NCBI RefSeq assembly: GCF_003425685.1
Contig: NZ_QJKM01000002.1
Location: forward strand, 62,001 to 126,000
Direction: 5' to 3'
From: Rhizobium terrae
GTDB lineage: Bacteria > Pseudomonadota > Alphaproteobacteria > Rhizobiales > Rhizobiaceae
Length of the DNA stretch: 64,000 nucleotides
Part shown: piece by piece, positions 8,423 to 16,260 of the stretch
How the letters are laid out: every line of letters starts with the position of its first letter
How positions within the stretch are numbered: position 1 is the stretch's first letter
Notes under the pieces: generated by a model
The model's database searches: none
The model's input: the letters and a program-made list of their open reading frames with translations, nothing else
Told to the model about the DNA's origin: nothing
Made by a program: the position numbers and the translations under genes

Positions 8423-8896
8423 TCATGCCGATTGCCACGCCTTCAAAACGCGCACGTCTGCGGGTCCGGCAGCAGGCCAAAGCTGCAAAAGGTAACGGTC
8501 ACCGCCGTCAAGCCCATCTTCGGTGAGGGTATCCAGTCCCGACAGGTTTATCCGCAGGCCGAGCTGCCCCGCCTTCACCGAAAAGCGCGGGGAGGCCTGT
8601 TCGTCATCGGTCAAGCCGGCGAGTATGAGCCGACCCGTGGGACAGCCGAAACCGGCCTCGGCTATGTGTTGAAAGGCGTTCAGATCGGGCTCCGGCTTCC
8701 GATCGTGCCATGTGACGCAAACAGGTACGGTCATGTTGCGCGCCGTGCGCACAATGACTGCGTAGGACCCGGCCATCAGGTAGCGCTCAAGGCTTTCTTC
8801 CGAGTAATCGTCCGGCAGGTCCGGATGATCTTCATCGCGGAGATATATCTGAAAATAGTCGGCGAAAATTTCGCCTTCGTACAAGCTCCTGACCAT
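8423..8896 (-). CDS. Conserved hypothetical protein, possibly ComJ-like
   Basis: A 157-residue soluble protein. The segments '[14 protein letters not shown]', '[19 protein letters not shown]', '[10 protein letters not shown]' and '[21 protein letters not shown]' resemble a widespread uncharacterised bacterial family that I associate with the nuclease-inhibitor-like ComJ fold. This is recognition by pattern and is uncertain. The ATG at 8896 has GGAG nine bases upstream; the longer frame to 9109 has no ribosome binding site. No membrane segment or catalytic signature is visible. No operon partner is obvious, because the RibD-C gene upstream on the same strand is 190 bases away. Confidence 0.72.
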   Translation of the reverse strand: MVRSLYEGEIFADYFQIYLRDEDHPDLPDDYSEESLERYLMAGSYAVIVRTARNMTVPVCVTWHDRKPEPDLNAFQHIAEAGFGCPTGRLILAGLTDDEQASPRFSVKAGQLGLRINLSGLDTLTEDGLDGGDRYLLQLWPAAGPADVRVLKAWQSA

Positions 8897-9086
8897 GGTT
8901 TCTCCGTGTACCGGCGAGCGCGAACGCCTGTGACGGCGGTGCGCCGCCTCGCCGTTCAACAGATTAGAGCGCCTGCCGTCGCCTTCAATGGCCGCATGCC
9001 GCAAATCACCTTCGGCCGGCTGCATCGCGGCGCAAGACAACAGCGCCGCCTCCTTTCCGCCCAGGCAGGGTCGAGGGCCCGATGGG

Positions 9087-9779
9087 TCAGGACTTCGCCA
9101 TCTTCTCACGCCGTTCCAGCTCCTCCGCCGTCGGGTTTTCCAGGGCGAAGGACGCGGTCTCGACCTCGCCGGCGGGCCGGTATCGGGCGATGATGGTGCC
9201 CTTCGGCGTCGTGCTGCTCTTGAGGAGTTCCAGGCCGGCGGGGACGGTGCCCGAGCCGAACAGGCGCTTGCCCTTGCCGAGCAGCAGCGGCGCGATGATC
9301 AGCGTCAGTTCGTCGAGCAAGCCGTTCTGCAGCAGGATCTGGATGACCTCCGTCGAGCCCTGCACGAGAAGATCCGGACCTTCCTCCTGTTTCAAGGCGC
9401 GCAGCGCGCCGGCGACGTCCTCTCCCAGCGCCCGGCTGTTCGCCCAGGCGAGCGTGTCGGGGCGATGCGTGGCGACGAATTTGGTGATCCGGTCGAACAG
9501 TTCGCCGATCCTGGCGCCGCCCTCGTCATACCCTTCCGCAGAGGGATCCTTCTCCACATGCGGCCAGTGGGCGGCGAAGATATCATAGGTCCGCCGGCCG
9601 AGCAGAAGATCGAACGGTTTTTCGAACACCTCGTCGATCACCTTGCCGATCTCCTCCTCCCAGCGGGCCGCCAGCCAGCCGCCGTGGGCGAAACCTCCGG
9701 TCGTGTCCTCTTCCGGGCCGCCCGGCGCCTGCATGACGCCATCGAGGCTGACGAAAGCCGAAACTACAATCCTGCGCAT
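9087..9779 (-). CDS. Dihydrofolate reductase-fold protein (RibD C-terminal domain family)
   Basis: A 230-residue single-domain RibD_C/DHFR-like reductase, predicted NAD(P)H-dependent and cytosolic. The N-terminus '[20 protein letters not shown]' is the family hallmark. '[17 protein letters not shown]' and '[28 protein letters not shown]' follow, the latter being the GxG/Ser-rich nucleotide-binding region and the helix before the conserved '[10 protein letters not shown]'. The start at 9779 has GGAGG eight bases upstream; the ATG five codons earlier is less likely. The substrate is unknown. Such genes are often stand-alone, as here. Confidence 0.92.
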   Translation of the reverse strand: MRRIVVSAFVSLDGVMQAPGGPEEDTTGGFAHGGWLAARWEEEIGKVIDEVFEKPFDLLLGRRTYDIFAAHWPHVEKDPSAEGYDEGGARIGELFDRITKFVATHRPDTLAWANSRALGEDVAGALRALKQEEGPDLLVQGSTEVIQILLQNGLLDELTLIIAPLLLGKGKRLFGSGTVPAGLELLKSSTTPKGTIIARYRPAGEVETASFALENPTAEELERREKMAKS

Positions 9780-9924
9780 GCTGTTATCCTCCATTTCGGG
9801 TTTTGATGCCCACAGGACGAAGGCATCGCCGCCCAGCCGACACCGACGAGCAAAAAAATCTGAAATCCCGCGATATAGGCCGACGGTGGAGATGGCCTCA
9901 ACTTCCCGCGACGTTTTCGGACAG

Positions 9925-10935
9925 CTAGAAGTCGGTTACTTTCGGAAGAGTTTCGCCGTCCGGCGCGGTGACAAGTTCGAAATGGGCGGCTTCCGGCCGT
10001 GCGGATTCACCTCCCCATTTGAACCCGTATTTCCTGAAGATCGGCACCAGTTCCTCAACCGAACCTTTGATCCCGGCGCGAATCGGGGGAGCGCCCAACC
10101 TGTTCGATTTCCAATTTATATCGAAAGCCAGGCCCAAGGCATGAATGGATAGTCGCTGGGTGCCGCGCACATTGCGATTTGCATAAGAACCGCCCCATTC
10201 CACTATACGATCAAGCAATCCCGCCGCCTTTATGTCGCGGATGGCGTTAGTGAAAGGCCCCACGGCAAGGCGGTGCAACCTGATCTCTCCCGATTGCGGG
10301 AAATCCGTAACGCCGATGAGTTCGGGAACTTTCACAAGGACGATATTCTGCTCGATCCAAGAGCTCGAAATGCCAGCGCCCGCTTCCGAAACCCGCGGAT
10401 TTACGACGACGCTTCGATCCCTCTGGGTATAACCGACTTCGTTATAGGCCCATTCGAGATTGCGCTCGAGCTCCCGGATGTCGGGCTCGTTCTCCTCGCG
10501 ATCAGCCATCAACGCGTAGAGTTCCCGCTCCTTCATGTCGATGGAGGCCTTGATCCTTTCTCGATCACCCTCCAGGAGGCCCCGATAGGCATCCCAATCC
10601 GCCTTGTACTGACCTTCCAGAACGCTTGAATAATAACGCGCCAGTCTGATCCGGAGCTCGATATCCTGATCGATCGCCTTGTCCATGAATCCCTTGACGT
10701 AATTCTGGTAGGCCGTCTCGCGATTTATGGTCAGCTCCCGCTGGCCCTTCGTATATTCGAGCACGGCGCTGGCGAGCTGGAACAACGGCGGCAAAAGTGC
10801 GACCACGATCGCGGTCACCACGCTTCCCCAGATGAATTTCTTGTAGGAATACTTCTCTCTCAGCAGTTCCAGATCCAGCTGACTTTGAAGCGGCGGCGCG
10901 GGAACTGCCGGTTTTCCATCTGCCACGTCGCTCAT
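9925..10935 (-). CDS. Membrane-anchored M15-like peptidoglycan peptidase (predicted)
   Basis: A 336-residue protein with one transmembrane helix at about residues 34-60 ('KFIWGSVVTAIVVALLPPLF') and a coiled, highly charged region at about 65-170. The C-terminal domain carries metallopeptidase M15-type motifs: 'LSIHALGLAFDIN' (SxHxxGxAxD, zinc-binding His and Asp) and 'PEAAHFEL' (catalytic Glu plus zinc His pattern). The family includes VanY/VanX and endolysin L-Ala-D-Glu or D-Ala-D-Ala peptidases. I infer it cleaves peptide stems of murein from the inner-membrane side. ATG 10935 follows a G-rich site (GGGGGAC); a GTG precedes it by one codon. A+T content is higher than in neighbours. An alternative is a phage-derived endolysin-like domain, but the helix and coil argue for a cellular role. 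Confidence 0.7.
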   Translation of the reverse strand: MSDVADGKPAVPAPPLQSQLDLELLREKYSYKKFIWGSVVTAIVVALLPPLFQLASAVLEYTKGQRELTINRETAYQNYVKGFMDKAIDQDIELRIRLARYYSSVLEGQYKADWDAYRGLLEGDRERIKASIDMKERELYALMADREENEPDIRELERNLEWAYNEVGYTQRDRSVVVNPRVSEAGAGISSSWIEQNIVLVKVPELIGVTDFPQSGEIRLHRLAVGPFTNAIRDIKAAGLLDRIVEWGGSYANRNVRGTQRLSIHALGLAFDINWKSNRLGAPPIRAGIKGSVEELVPIFRKYGFKWGGESARPEAAHFELVTAPDGETLPKVTDF

Positions 10936-11110
10936 CACCGTCCCCCACCATCGACTATGTCCAAATCATATTCGGGCCAGGCATTTTCGCAATACGAAGA
11001 GGTGGCGAAATACACGTTGTACGTGCCCGATCCGATCGGCGGCGTCAGCTCATCCGGCAGGCCAATCGTGGCCGCATGAACGGCCGCGCGGGAGGCGGTT
11101 CGCCGGTCGT

Positions 11111-11144
11111 AAAAAGCCCCCGTCGCGAGTGGTGAACGAGGGCT
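11111..11144 (-). terminator. Terminator downstream of the VOC gene
   Basis: On the minus strand AGCCCTCG pairs with CGGGGGCT (one G-T wobble) across an 11-17 base loop and is followed by TTTTT. It begins 17 bases after the VOC stop codon. Confidence 0.65.
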
Positions 11145-11160
11145 GAACGATGTTTCCGGT

Positions 11161-11973
11161 TCAGCGCCTGGCGGCGGTCAGGCAGAAGAAGGCGCCCTGC
11201 GGGTCCTTGGCCTGGACGATCCAGCTGCCGCCGGGCACTTCCATCGGCCCCATGAGGATCTCGCCGCCGCCAGCCTTGATGCGTTCGATGGCGGCATCGA
11301 TCGCCTCGACGATGAAATAGTAGCACCAGCAGGGGACCGGCACCTGCTCGGGCCTCGTCATCATGCCGCCGATCTGCCGACCATTATGGGAGAAGATGTG
11401 ATAGACGCCCATCGGCCCCATGTCGAAATCCTGGTCGAGCGTCCAGCCGAAGACCTTGCCGTAGAAGTCCATGGCTTCCTTGCCGTTGCCGGCATAAAGC
11501 TCGCGCCAGCCGACATTGCCGACCGCGTCCCAGGCGAGTTCGGCCGGCGGCGTATCCATCGGGGCCGGCGTCATGATGCACAGCACGGCGCCATGCGGAT
11601 CGGCGACGACCGCAAAACGGCCGATGCCCGGGATATCCTCCGGCTCGCGCTGCACGCGGCCGCCGAGTGCGGCGAAATCCCTGGCCGTCTGGTCGACGTC
11701 GTCGACCGCGACGTAACCCGTCCAGTTCGGCGGGATCTTGCCTTCGAGTTCCGGCGGGAAGTCCATCATGCCGCCGATGCCGGGGCAGTTGTCGCCCTCG
11801 CCCATCTCGAACAGGAAATAGGCCGGCAGGTCCGGCATGCACATCTCCTTCACCTTCCAGCCGACGACGGACGAATAGAATACGCCACCCGCCTTAGTGT
11901 CCGGCGTCATCAGTTCGACCCAGATGAACTTGCCGTGCGTCTCCGAACGAGACTGGGGGTTGGTCTGCAGCAT
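11161..11973 (-). CDS. Two-domain VOC (glyoxalase/bleomycin-resistance) family protein
   Basis: A 270-residue protein made of two vicinal-oxygen-chelate repeats, resembling the mycobacterial 27-kDa antigen CFP30B-type proteins. Repeat 1 starts 'GKFIWVELMTPDTKAGGVFYSSVVGWKV' (split by domain helix) and repeat 2 has 'VGWRELYAGNGKEAMDFYGKVFGW'. Each ends with the 'FAVVADPHGAVLCIM' / 'WIVQAKDPQGAFFCL' strand. No substrate can be assigned. The start at 11973 has GGAG seven bases upstream. It is followed by a terminator, and a RIME-like repeat separates it from the DUF1579/DUF899 genes upstream, so it is probably its own unit. Confidence 0.9.
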   Translation of the reverse strand: MLQTNPQSRSETHGKFIWVELMTPDTKAGGVFYSSVVGWKVKEMCMPDLPAYFLFEMGEGDNCPGIGGMMDFPPELEGKIPPNWTGYVAVDDVDQTARDFAALGGRVQREPEDIPGIGRFAVVADPHGAVLCIMTPAPMDTPPAELAWDAVGNVGWRELYAGNGKEAMDFYGKVFGWTLDQDFDMGPMGVYHIFSHNGRQIGGMMTRPEQVPVPCWCYYFIVEAIDAAIERIKAGGGEILMGPMEVPGGSWIVQAKDPQGAFFCLTAARR

Positions 11974-12012
11974 GATTTTTCTCCTCGAAAATGGGTGTCT
12001 ATTCGATGACGA

Positions 12013-12150
12013 AGCCCCTCATCCTAACCCTCTCCCAGCATGGGGGAGAGGAGACGCGGCACCGCGGCACCGCTGACGGAAAACCGGTGCGGCAAAGCCT
12101 TCTCCCCCTCAAGACGGGGAGAAGGTGGCGGTAGCCGGATGAGGGGCGGT
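12013..12150. repeat. RIME-like intergenic repeat with two palindromes
   Basis: The element is bounded by CCCCTCATCC (12015) and GGATGAGGGG (to 12146), which are inverted copies. Inside are two hairpins: CCTCTCCC with GGGAGAGG (about 12029-12051), and CCTTCTCCCC with GGGGAGAAGG (about 12098-12126). This architecture matches the RIME elements dispersed between rhizobial genes. It lies between two convergent-independent minus-strand units. Confidence 0.75.
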
Positions 12151-12159
12151 TATACGGAC

Positions 12160-12639
12160 TCAGCGCTTGCGGGCATAATCCGCCTGCATGAACTGTTTCC
12201 AGCTGCCGTCCGGCTGTCTGGCGCTGGAGGTGAAGGTGCGGTGGTCAATGTCCGTGAAGGTGATCTGCTCGCGATAATCGCCCATCTTGCCTTCTTCGGC
12301 GAAGTCCGGGCCGGTCGTGTAGAGGCTGAGCGTATTGCCATCCGCGGACAGCTCGCCTTCATAGACCCAGAGATAGGTCATCATCGTGCCGAGCCAGCTG
12401 CCGACATATTTGCCCTTGGCCGGATCATAACCCAGCGTCAGCATCGTGGTGGCGGGGCCGCCGCCGCCCGGCATCTCGCCATTGCCTTCGGCGACGAACC
12501 AGATGCCGTTCAGCGAACGGCAAACCTCGGTCCACGTTTCGGCATTATCCATGCTTGTCGAGGTCACCTCCCAGGTGCCCACCATTCTTTCGAGAAAGCC
12601 GTGCTCCGCCTGCGGCTTCGGCATTTCCATCGCGCTCAT
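12160..12639 (-). CDS. DUF1579 family protein
   Basis: A 159-residue soluble protein with the DUF1579 pattern: 'LERMVGTWEVTSTSM' near the start, then 'YDPAKGKYVGSWLGTM', 'YEGELSADGNTLSLYTTGP' and 'RTFTSSARQPDGSWKQFM'. It is a predicted lipocalin-like beta barrel of unknown ligand. GGAGG precedes the ATG. It lies 40 bases downstream of the DUF899 gene on the same strand and is likely cotranscribed with it, under the promoter shared with the divergent MarR gene. Confidence 0.88.
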   Translation of the reverse strand: MSAMEMPKPQAEHGFLERMVGTWEVTSTSMDNAETWTEVCRSLNGIWFVAEGNGEMPGGGGPATTMLTLGYDPAKGKYVGSWLGTMMTYLWVYEGELSADGNTLSLYTTGPDFAEEGKMGDYREQITFTDIDHRTFTSSARQPDGSWKQFMQADYARKR

Positions 12640-12679
12640 CGTCTTTCCTCCTCACGCTTTTACAAAAGGATGGACCTGC

Positions 12680-13429
12680 TTAATGGCAGCAGGATGAACC
12701 CTCCTTCGGCTTCTGCTCATATTCGTCGTGGCGCTTGACGAAGTTCATCGTCGAACTCTCGTTGCGGCCGAGCGGCGCGCGGTCGAGGATCATCAGCGTG
12801 CCGATCATCTCCTCACCGCCGCGAGCGTAGCTCGAATAGGTGTGGAAGACCTCACCCGCCTCGTTCTTGTAGAAGGCGGAAAGGCCGGGAAGTTCGTCAT
12901 GCGCCTCGGACGGCGGAACCTCGCGGAAATTGTAATAAACCTTGTCCCCGGCGAGGTCTTCCCTGGTGAAGGAAACGTGGTAATCGAAATTGAAATCCGA
13001 GCCGAAGGACGAGACCCAGGGGAATCTCCAGCCCATGCGCCTCCTGTAGGCCTCGATCTTGTCGAGCGGCGCGCGGGAGACCGCGACGTAAGTGACATCG
13101 TGATTGTTGAGATGCGGCAGCGCCCCATCCACATGGTCGGAGAGGAAAGAGCAGCCGGTGCAGCCGGCATCCCAGTCCGGACCGAGCATGAAATGGTAGA
13201 CCATCAGCTGGCTGCGGCCGTCGAAGAGTTCGGCAAGCGTCTTTTTACCCTTCGGCGTGTCGAAGACATAATCCTTGTCGACCTTCACCCAGGGCAGCGC
13301 CCGGCGCTCGGCACGCACCTTGTCGCGTAGACGGGTCTCTTCCTTTTCCAGCGCCAGCAGTTCCCTGCGGCGCGCCAGCCACTCCTCGCGGGACACGACA
13401 GGGTTTTTCGGAGTTGCGGTGACATCCAT
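12680..13429 (-). CDS. DUF899 thioredoxin-like fold protein
   Basis: A 249-residue DUF899 protein. The family has a thioredoxin-like fold: 'LMVYHFMLGPDWDAGCTGCSFL' (split about residue 90-110) contains a CxxC in the position of the thioredoxin active site. The C-terminus ends in a His/Cys-rich 'GSSCCH'. The start at 13429 (MDVTATPK) follows AGGAGGCCTGTC; the 15-codon extension upstream overlaps the operator palindrome and is rejected. It is first in a two-gene unit with DUF1579 and divergent from a MarR gene. A redox or detoxification role is plausible, but the family is biochemically uncharacterised. Confidence 0.9.
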   Translation of the reverse strand: MDVTATPKNPVVSREEWLARRRELLALEKEETRLRDKVRAERRALPWVKVDKDYVFDTPKGKKTLAELFDGRSQLMVYHFMLGPDWDAGCTGCSFLSDHVDGALPHLNNHDVTYVAVSRAPLDKIEAYRRRMGWRFPWVSSFGSDFNFDYHVSFTREDLAGDKVYYNFREVPPSEAHDELPGLSAFYKNEAGEVFHTYSSYARGGEEMIGTLMILDRAPLGRNESSTMNFVKRHDEYEQKPKEGSSCCH

Positions 13430-13448
13430 GACAGGCCTCCTCATATCC

Positions 13449-13479
13449 TTGACAGAATACGTTGATATCAACATACTAT
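13449..13479. promoter_or_regulatory. Divergent promoters with a 12-bp palindromic MarR operator
   Basis: GTTGATATCAAC at 13461-13472 is a perfect palindrome. Rightward, TTGACA (13449-13454) and TACTAT (13474-13479) flank it. Leftward, the palindrome itself supplies TTGATA with GGATAT 17 bases further. A repressor on the palindrome would block both promoters. Confidence 0.6.
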
Positions 13480-13483
13480 TCCC

Positions 13484-13942
13484 ATGCTGTCAAACCCGCT
13501 CCCTATCGAAGTGATTCCCTTCTCCACCACCCTGCATGTGCGGGATACCTGCCTTTGCCTGCATGTGCAGCGCGCGGCGCGGGCTCTTGCCCGGCGGTTC
13601 GACAATGCGATGAAGCCGATCGGAATCACCAACGGGCAATTTTCGCTGATGATGTCGCTGAACCGGCCGCAGCCGGCGACCATGAGTTCGGTCGCCAACC
13701 TGCTCGCCATGGATCGCACCACACTGACGGCGGCATTGAAGGTGCTGGAGCGGCGGGGGCTGGTGGAAACCAACGTGGACCCGAAAGACCGGCGCGGCAG
13801 ACTTCTCAGGCTCACCGATGACGGCATGACCATGCTCACCGCGGCCCTGCCGATCTGGACGCGGGTCCATGCGGAGGTCGATGCGGAACTGGGAGACGGC
13901 GAACCGGGGCGGCTGCGGGCGACATTGTCCCTCGTCCGTTGA
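13484..13942 (+). CDS. MarR-family transcriptional regulator
   Basis: A 152-residue winged-helix regulator. The recognition region is 'MSSVANLLAMDRTTLTAALKVLERRGLVE', followed by the wing 'DPKDRRGRLLRLTDDG', a classic MarR pattern. The N-terminal helix has 'TCLCLHVQRAARAL' with two cysteines (possible redox sensing, not proven). The start overlaps the end of its own predicted promoter, so the mRNA may be leaderless or nearly so. It is divergent from DUF899-DUF1579 and probably represses them and itself through the palindrome at 13461-13472. Confidence 0.9.
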   Translation: MLSNPLPIEVIPFSTTLHVRDTCLCLHVQRAARALARRFDNAMKPIGITNGQFSLMMSLNRPQPATMSSVANLLAMDRTTLTAALKVLERRGLVETNVDPKDRRGRLLRLTDDGMTMLTAALPIWTRVHAEVDAELGDGEPGRLRATLSLVR

Positions 13943-14032
13943 GGCGCACGGCAATAATACTTAAAATATACATTTACAATATAAACCCGCTATGCGAGTG
14001 TCTGCCGGTTATTGTCGTATGAGGTTGTCGCA

Positions 14033-14350
14033 ATGCCGCAGACCAAGACAGTAAAGTTGGAAGATCTCAGACTCCTTTTCAAAGTCCCCCCCTCCGATCA
14101 GGCGGAGCTTGAGGGCATAGGCGCCCAGATACGAAGCCTCTCCACGCCCTTCGACCTGCAGGAAAGCGTCGTCGGCTTTCGGACGCAGAAGGCGATGGCT
14201 TCCATCACCCAGAGCCTTGCGCTGAGCGACATCACCTGCGACGAAAGCGCCACGGAAAAACCTTCGAAGATGCAGGCGGTCTATCGCGGCGGGAAGGTCG
14301 TTTTCCGCTGCTATCACTCGCCGACGCATGAATTCGAAATCGACGTCTGA
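14033..14350 (+). CDS. Small conserved-looking hypothetical protein
   Basis: A 105-residue protein I do not recognise. The ATG at 14033 (MPQTKTVK) follows GAGG by eight bases; a TTG at 14012 is an alternative. It is a mixed alpha/beta soluble protein with one short cysteine-containing strand ('SDITCDES') and a closing 'GGKVVFRCYHSPTHEFEIDV'. An A+T-rich promoter-like stretch (13950-13990) precedes it. It is 12 bases upstream of a membrane-protein gene and surely cotranscribed with it. Confidence 0.65.
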   Translation: MPQTKTVKLEDLRLLFKVPPSDQAELEGIGAQIRSLSTPFDLQESVVGFRTQKAMASITQSLALSDITCDESATEKPSKMQAVYRGGKVVFRCYHSPTHEFEIDV

Positions 14351-14362
14351 GGCCGCGCCGCC

Positions 14363-15001
14363 ATGGGTTCCCTACGCACCGCCGCCCCGGTCTTCATCGG
14401 CGTCATATTCGGCGTTTATCTGCTCATAGCCGGCTTCGAAATCGCGGGGGCGGCGGCAATCCTGGCGATCCTCTACGCGATCGGCCGATTATGCCAATCC
14501 TATGCCGAATCGAAACTGTCGGAGAAGCCAGTCCGCGCCGTCAAGATTTGGCAATGGTCGGTGCTTGCACCGGTCGCCATCATCGCCACCACCACTTATG
14601 CAACCACTTATATCTCGTTCGAAATAAACGGCTGGCTGAAAAACTTGCCGGATTGGCTTGCCGCCGACAATGGGAGGGCGTCGACCAAAGCGAACGAGAT
14701 CGAGAAAGTCCTGGTCGGCGCGCTCAACGCCTTGATCGCCGCCTTGTGGCTCGACAATGCCAAGGCGCCAACAGGAAAACTCTGGCCCTCCGGGCAGGTG
14801 AAGGCCGCCTTTGAAAAGACTTTTCGTCAGAAGATCAACGAGATGAAGAAGAAGGAAATGGATGAGCGCAAGCCGGACCCGCGGCGTCCCGATCTTGAAC
14901 GCGCGGTCTCGGACGATCAGGCCGGTTGGGATTATGAAGCACTGATCGAGCGGGCCAGGAGCATCCAAAACCTGACGAAAGATTTGCCGCAATCCCGTTG
15001 A
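14363..15001 (+). CDS. Hypothetical membrane protein with cytoplasmic charged tail
   Basis: A 212-residue protein I do not recognise. It has two adjacent N-terminal hydrophobic segments (about residues 8-26 and 27-45) and a third at about 65-88 ('WSVLAPVAIIATTTYATTYI'). A hydrophilic C-terminal half rich in Lys/Glu/Asp follows ('QKINEMKKKEMDERK'). It is the second gene of a two-gene unit with 14033-14350, which suggests the soluble partner works at the membrane. No enzyme motif is seen. A terminator-like hairpin at 15032-15047 lies beyond it but has its T-run on the other strand. Confidence 0.65.
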   Translation: MGSLRTAAPVFIGVIFGVYLLIAGFEIAGAAAILAILYAIGRLCQSYAESKLSEKPVRAVKIWQWSVLAPVAIIATTTYATTYISFEINGWLKNLPDWLAADNGRASTKANEIEKVLVGALNALIAALWLDNAKAPTGKLWPSGQVKAAFEKTFRQKINEMKKKEMDERKPDPRRPDLERAVSDDQAGWDYEALIERARSIQNLTKDLPQSR

Positions 15002-15019
15002 GATGCCCGACATTCGCGA

Positions 15020-15047
15020 CAAAACAAAACCGCCCGCAGCGGCGGGC
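15020..15047 (-). terminator. Terminator of the ohr gene
   Basis: On the minus strand GCCCGC-CGCT-GCGGGC is followed by a T-rich run (GGTTTTGTTTTG). It lies 80 bases past the ohr stop. Confidence 0.65.
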
Positions 15048-15126
15048 TGCGAGCGGCTTGAGGCCTGACAAACCGGTAACCTATTGCTGGACAACGAAAC
15101 CGGTCCGCAAAGCGTTTTACCGGCGA

Positions 15127-15549
15127 TTATTCAACGGAAACCGAAACCTCAGTCGAGGTGCGCATGGCGTGGCTGTAGGGGCAGACGATATGCGCCTTGG
15201 CAGCAAGGTCTTCGGCGACCGACCTTTCGACGCCGGGGATGCTGACCGAGAGCGACACTTCGATGCCGAAGCCGCCGCCATCCTCGCGCGGGCCGATGCC
15301 GACGGTCGCCGTCACCTTGGCGTCATCCGGGATCTTTACCTTTTCCTTGCCGGCCACGAATTTCAGCGCGCCGAGGAAGCAGGCGGAGTAACCGGTCGCG
15401 AAAAGCTGTTCCGGATTGGTGCCCCGGGCGCCATCGCCGCCGAGCTCCTTCGGAACGGTCAGCGTCACGTCGAGGACGCCGTCTTCGGAAACGCCGTGGC
15501 CGGCGCGGCCGCCGGTGGCGGAAGCCTTGGTGGTGTAGAGAATCGGCAT
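15127..15549 (-). CDS. ohr: Organic hydroperoxide reductase Ohr (OsmC family)
   Basis: A 140-residue Ohr peroxiredoxin-like enzyme that reduces organic and fatty-acid hydroperoxides in the cytosol using dihydrolipoyl-protein electrons. The two catalytic cysteines are visible: Cys57 in 'GYSACFLGAL' and Cys123 in 'HIVCPYS', together with 'GTNPEQLFATG' that positions the conserved Glu. The start at 15549 (MPILYTTK) follows GGGAG. It is divergent from ohrR, with a palindromic operator between them. Length and motifs are complete. Confidence 0.96.
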   Translation of the reverse strand: MPILYTTKASATGGRAGHGVSEDGVLDVTLTVPKELGGDGARGTNPEQLFATGYSACFLGALKFVAGKEKVKIPDDAKVTATVGIGPREDGGGFGIEVSLSVSIPGVERSVAEDLAAKAHIVCPYSHAMRTSTEVSVSVE

Positions 15550-15600
15550 GGGTCTAACTCCCTTGGTTGAAAGCCCGGTCTCGCCGGGCACAAAATTGCT

Positions 15601-15615
15601 CACAATTAAATTGTG
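15601..15615. promoter_or_regulatory. OhrR operator
   Basis: CACAATTAAATTGTG is a perfect inverted repeat (7-bp arms around one base), matching the ACAATT/AATTGT core described for OhrR boxes. A second, weaker AATT-containing site follows at about 15620-15632. It sits between the divergent ohr and ohrR starts. Confidence 0.75.
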
Positions 15616-15712
15616 CGCAATCCAATTACGCGCATTGCAAATCCGCGTCAAGCCTGCGACAATGCCGGCACGAAAAAAGATAGCGCACGAAACCGTGAAG
15701 TCAGGATTGGCC

Positions 15713-16186
15713 ATGCAGAAAAAGGCGCCGAACCGGAAGGATGGGCCGAAGGGTGTCGAGATCCAGCTCGATGCCCAGCTATGCTTTGCGATCTATGGCG
15801 CGGCGCATGCCTTCAACCGCACCTACAAGCCGCTGCTCGATCCGCTCGGCCTCACCTACCCGCAATATCTGGTCATGCTGGTGCTCTGGGAGGAAGACGG
15901 GCAACCGGTGAAAACGATCGGAGAACGATTGGGACTCGATTCCGGCACGCTCTCCCCCCTCCTGAAGCGGCTCGAACACTCCGGCCTCGTCGCCCGCAAG
16001 CGCGACCGCGACGACGAGCGGCAGGTGATGATCACGCTCACCGATGCAGGCAGGGAGCTGAAGACCCAGGCCGAGGATGTCCATGCGCAGATCGGCAAGG
16101 CGATCGGCTGCAGCCTCGATGAAGCGGTCGCCATGCGCGACAGCCTGATCGCGCTCCGCAAAAGGCTGATGCAGGCGGAGGGGTGA
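15713..16186 (+). CDS. ohrR: OhrR, peroxide-sensing MarR-family repressor
   Basis: A 157-residue MarR-family repressor of ohr. The sensing cysteine is Cys24 in 'AQLCFAIYGAAHAFNRTYK', the conserved position of OhrR. The DNA-binding segment 'VKTIGERLGLDSGTLSPLLKRLEHSGLV' and the wing 'RDRDDERQVMITLTDAG' are intact. The start at 15713 has AGGA six bases upstream; ATG 15662, 17 codons earlier, is an alternative but would add a basic extension. In known systems organic peroxides oxidise the cysteine and release the operator, inducing ohr. No second cysteine is obvious, so it may be a one-Cys type. Confidence 0.95.
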   Translation: MQKKAPNRKDGPKGVEIQLDAQLCFAIYGAAHAFNRTYKPLLDPLGLTYPQYLVMLVLWEEDGQPVKTIGERLGLDSGTLSPLLKRLEHSGLVARKRDRDDERQVMITLTDAGRELKTQAEDVHAQIGKAIGCSLDEAVAMRDSLIALRKRLMQAEG

Positions 16187-16260
16187 GCCTTCGTCATCCG
16201 GCTGACAAACTGCCCGATTAGTGGATGGTCCTCGACTGCAACCGATCAAGCGGAGCCTTC

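Noticed and set aside
10959..11079. 40-codon ORF on the plus strand between the M15-like and VOC genes
   Set aside because: No clear ribosome binding site and no partner gene; the sequence gives no recognisable motif.
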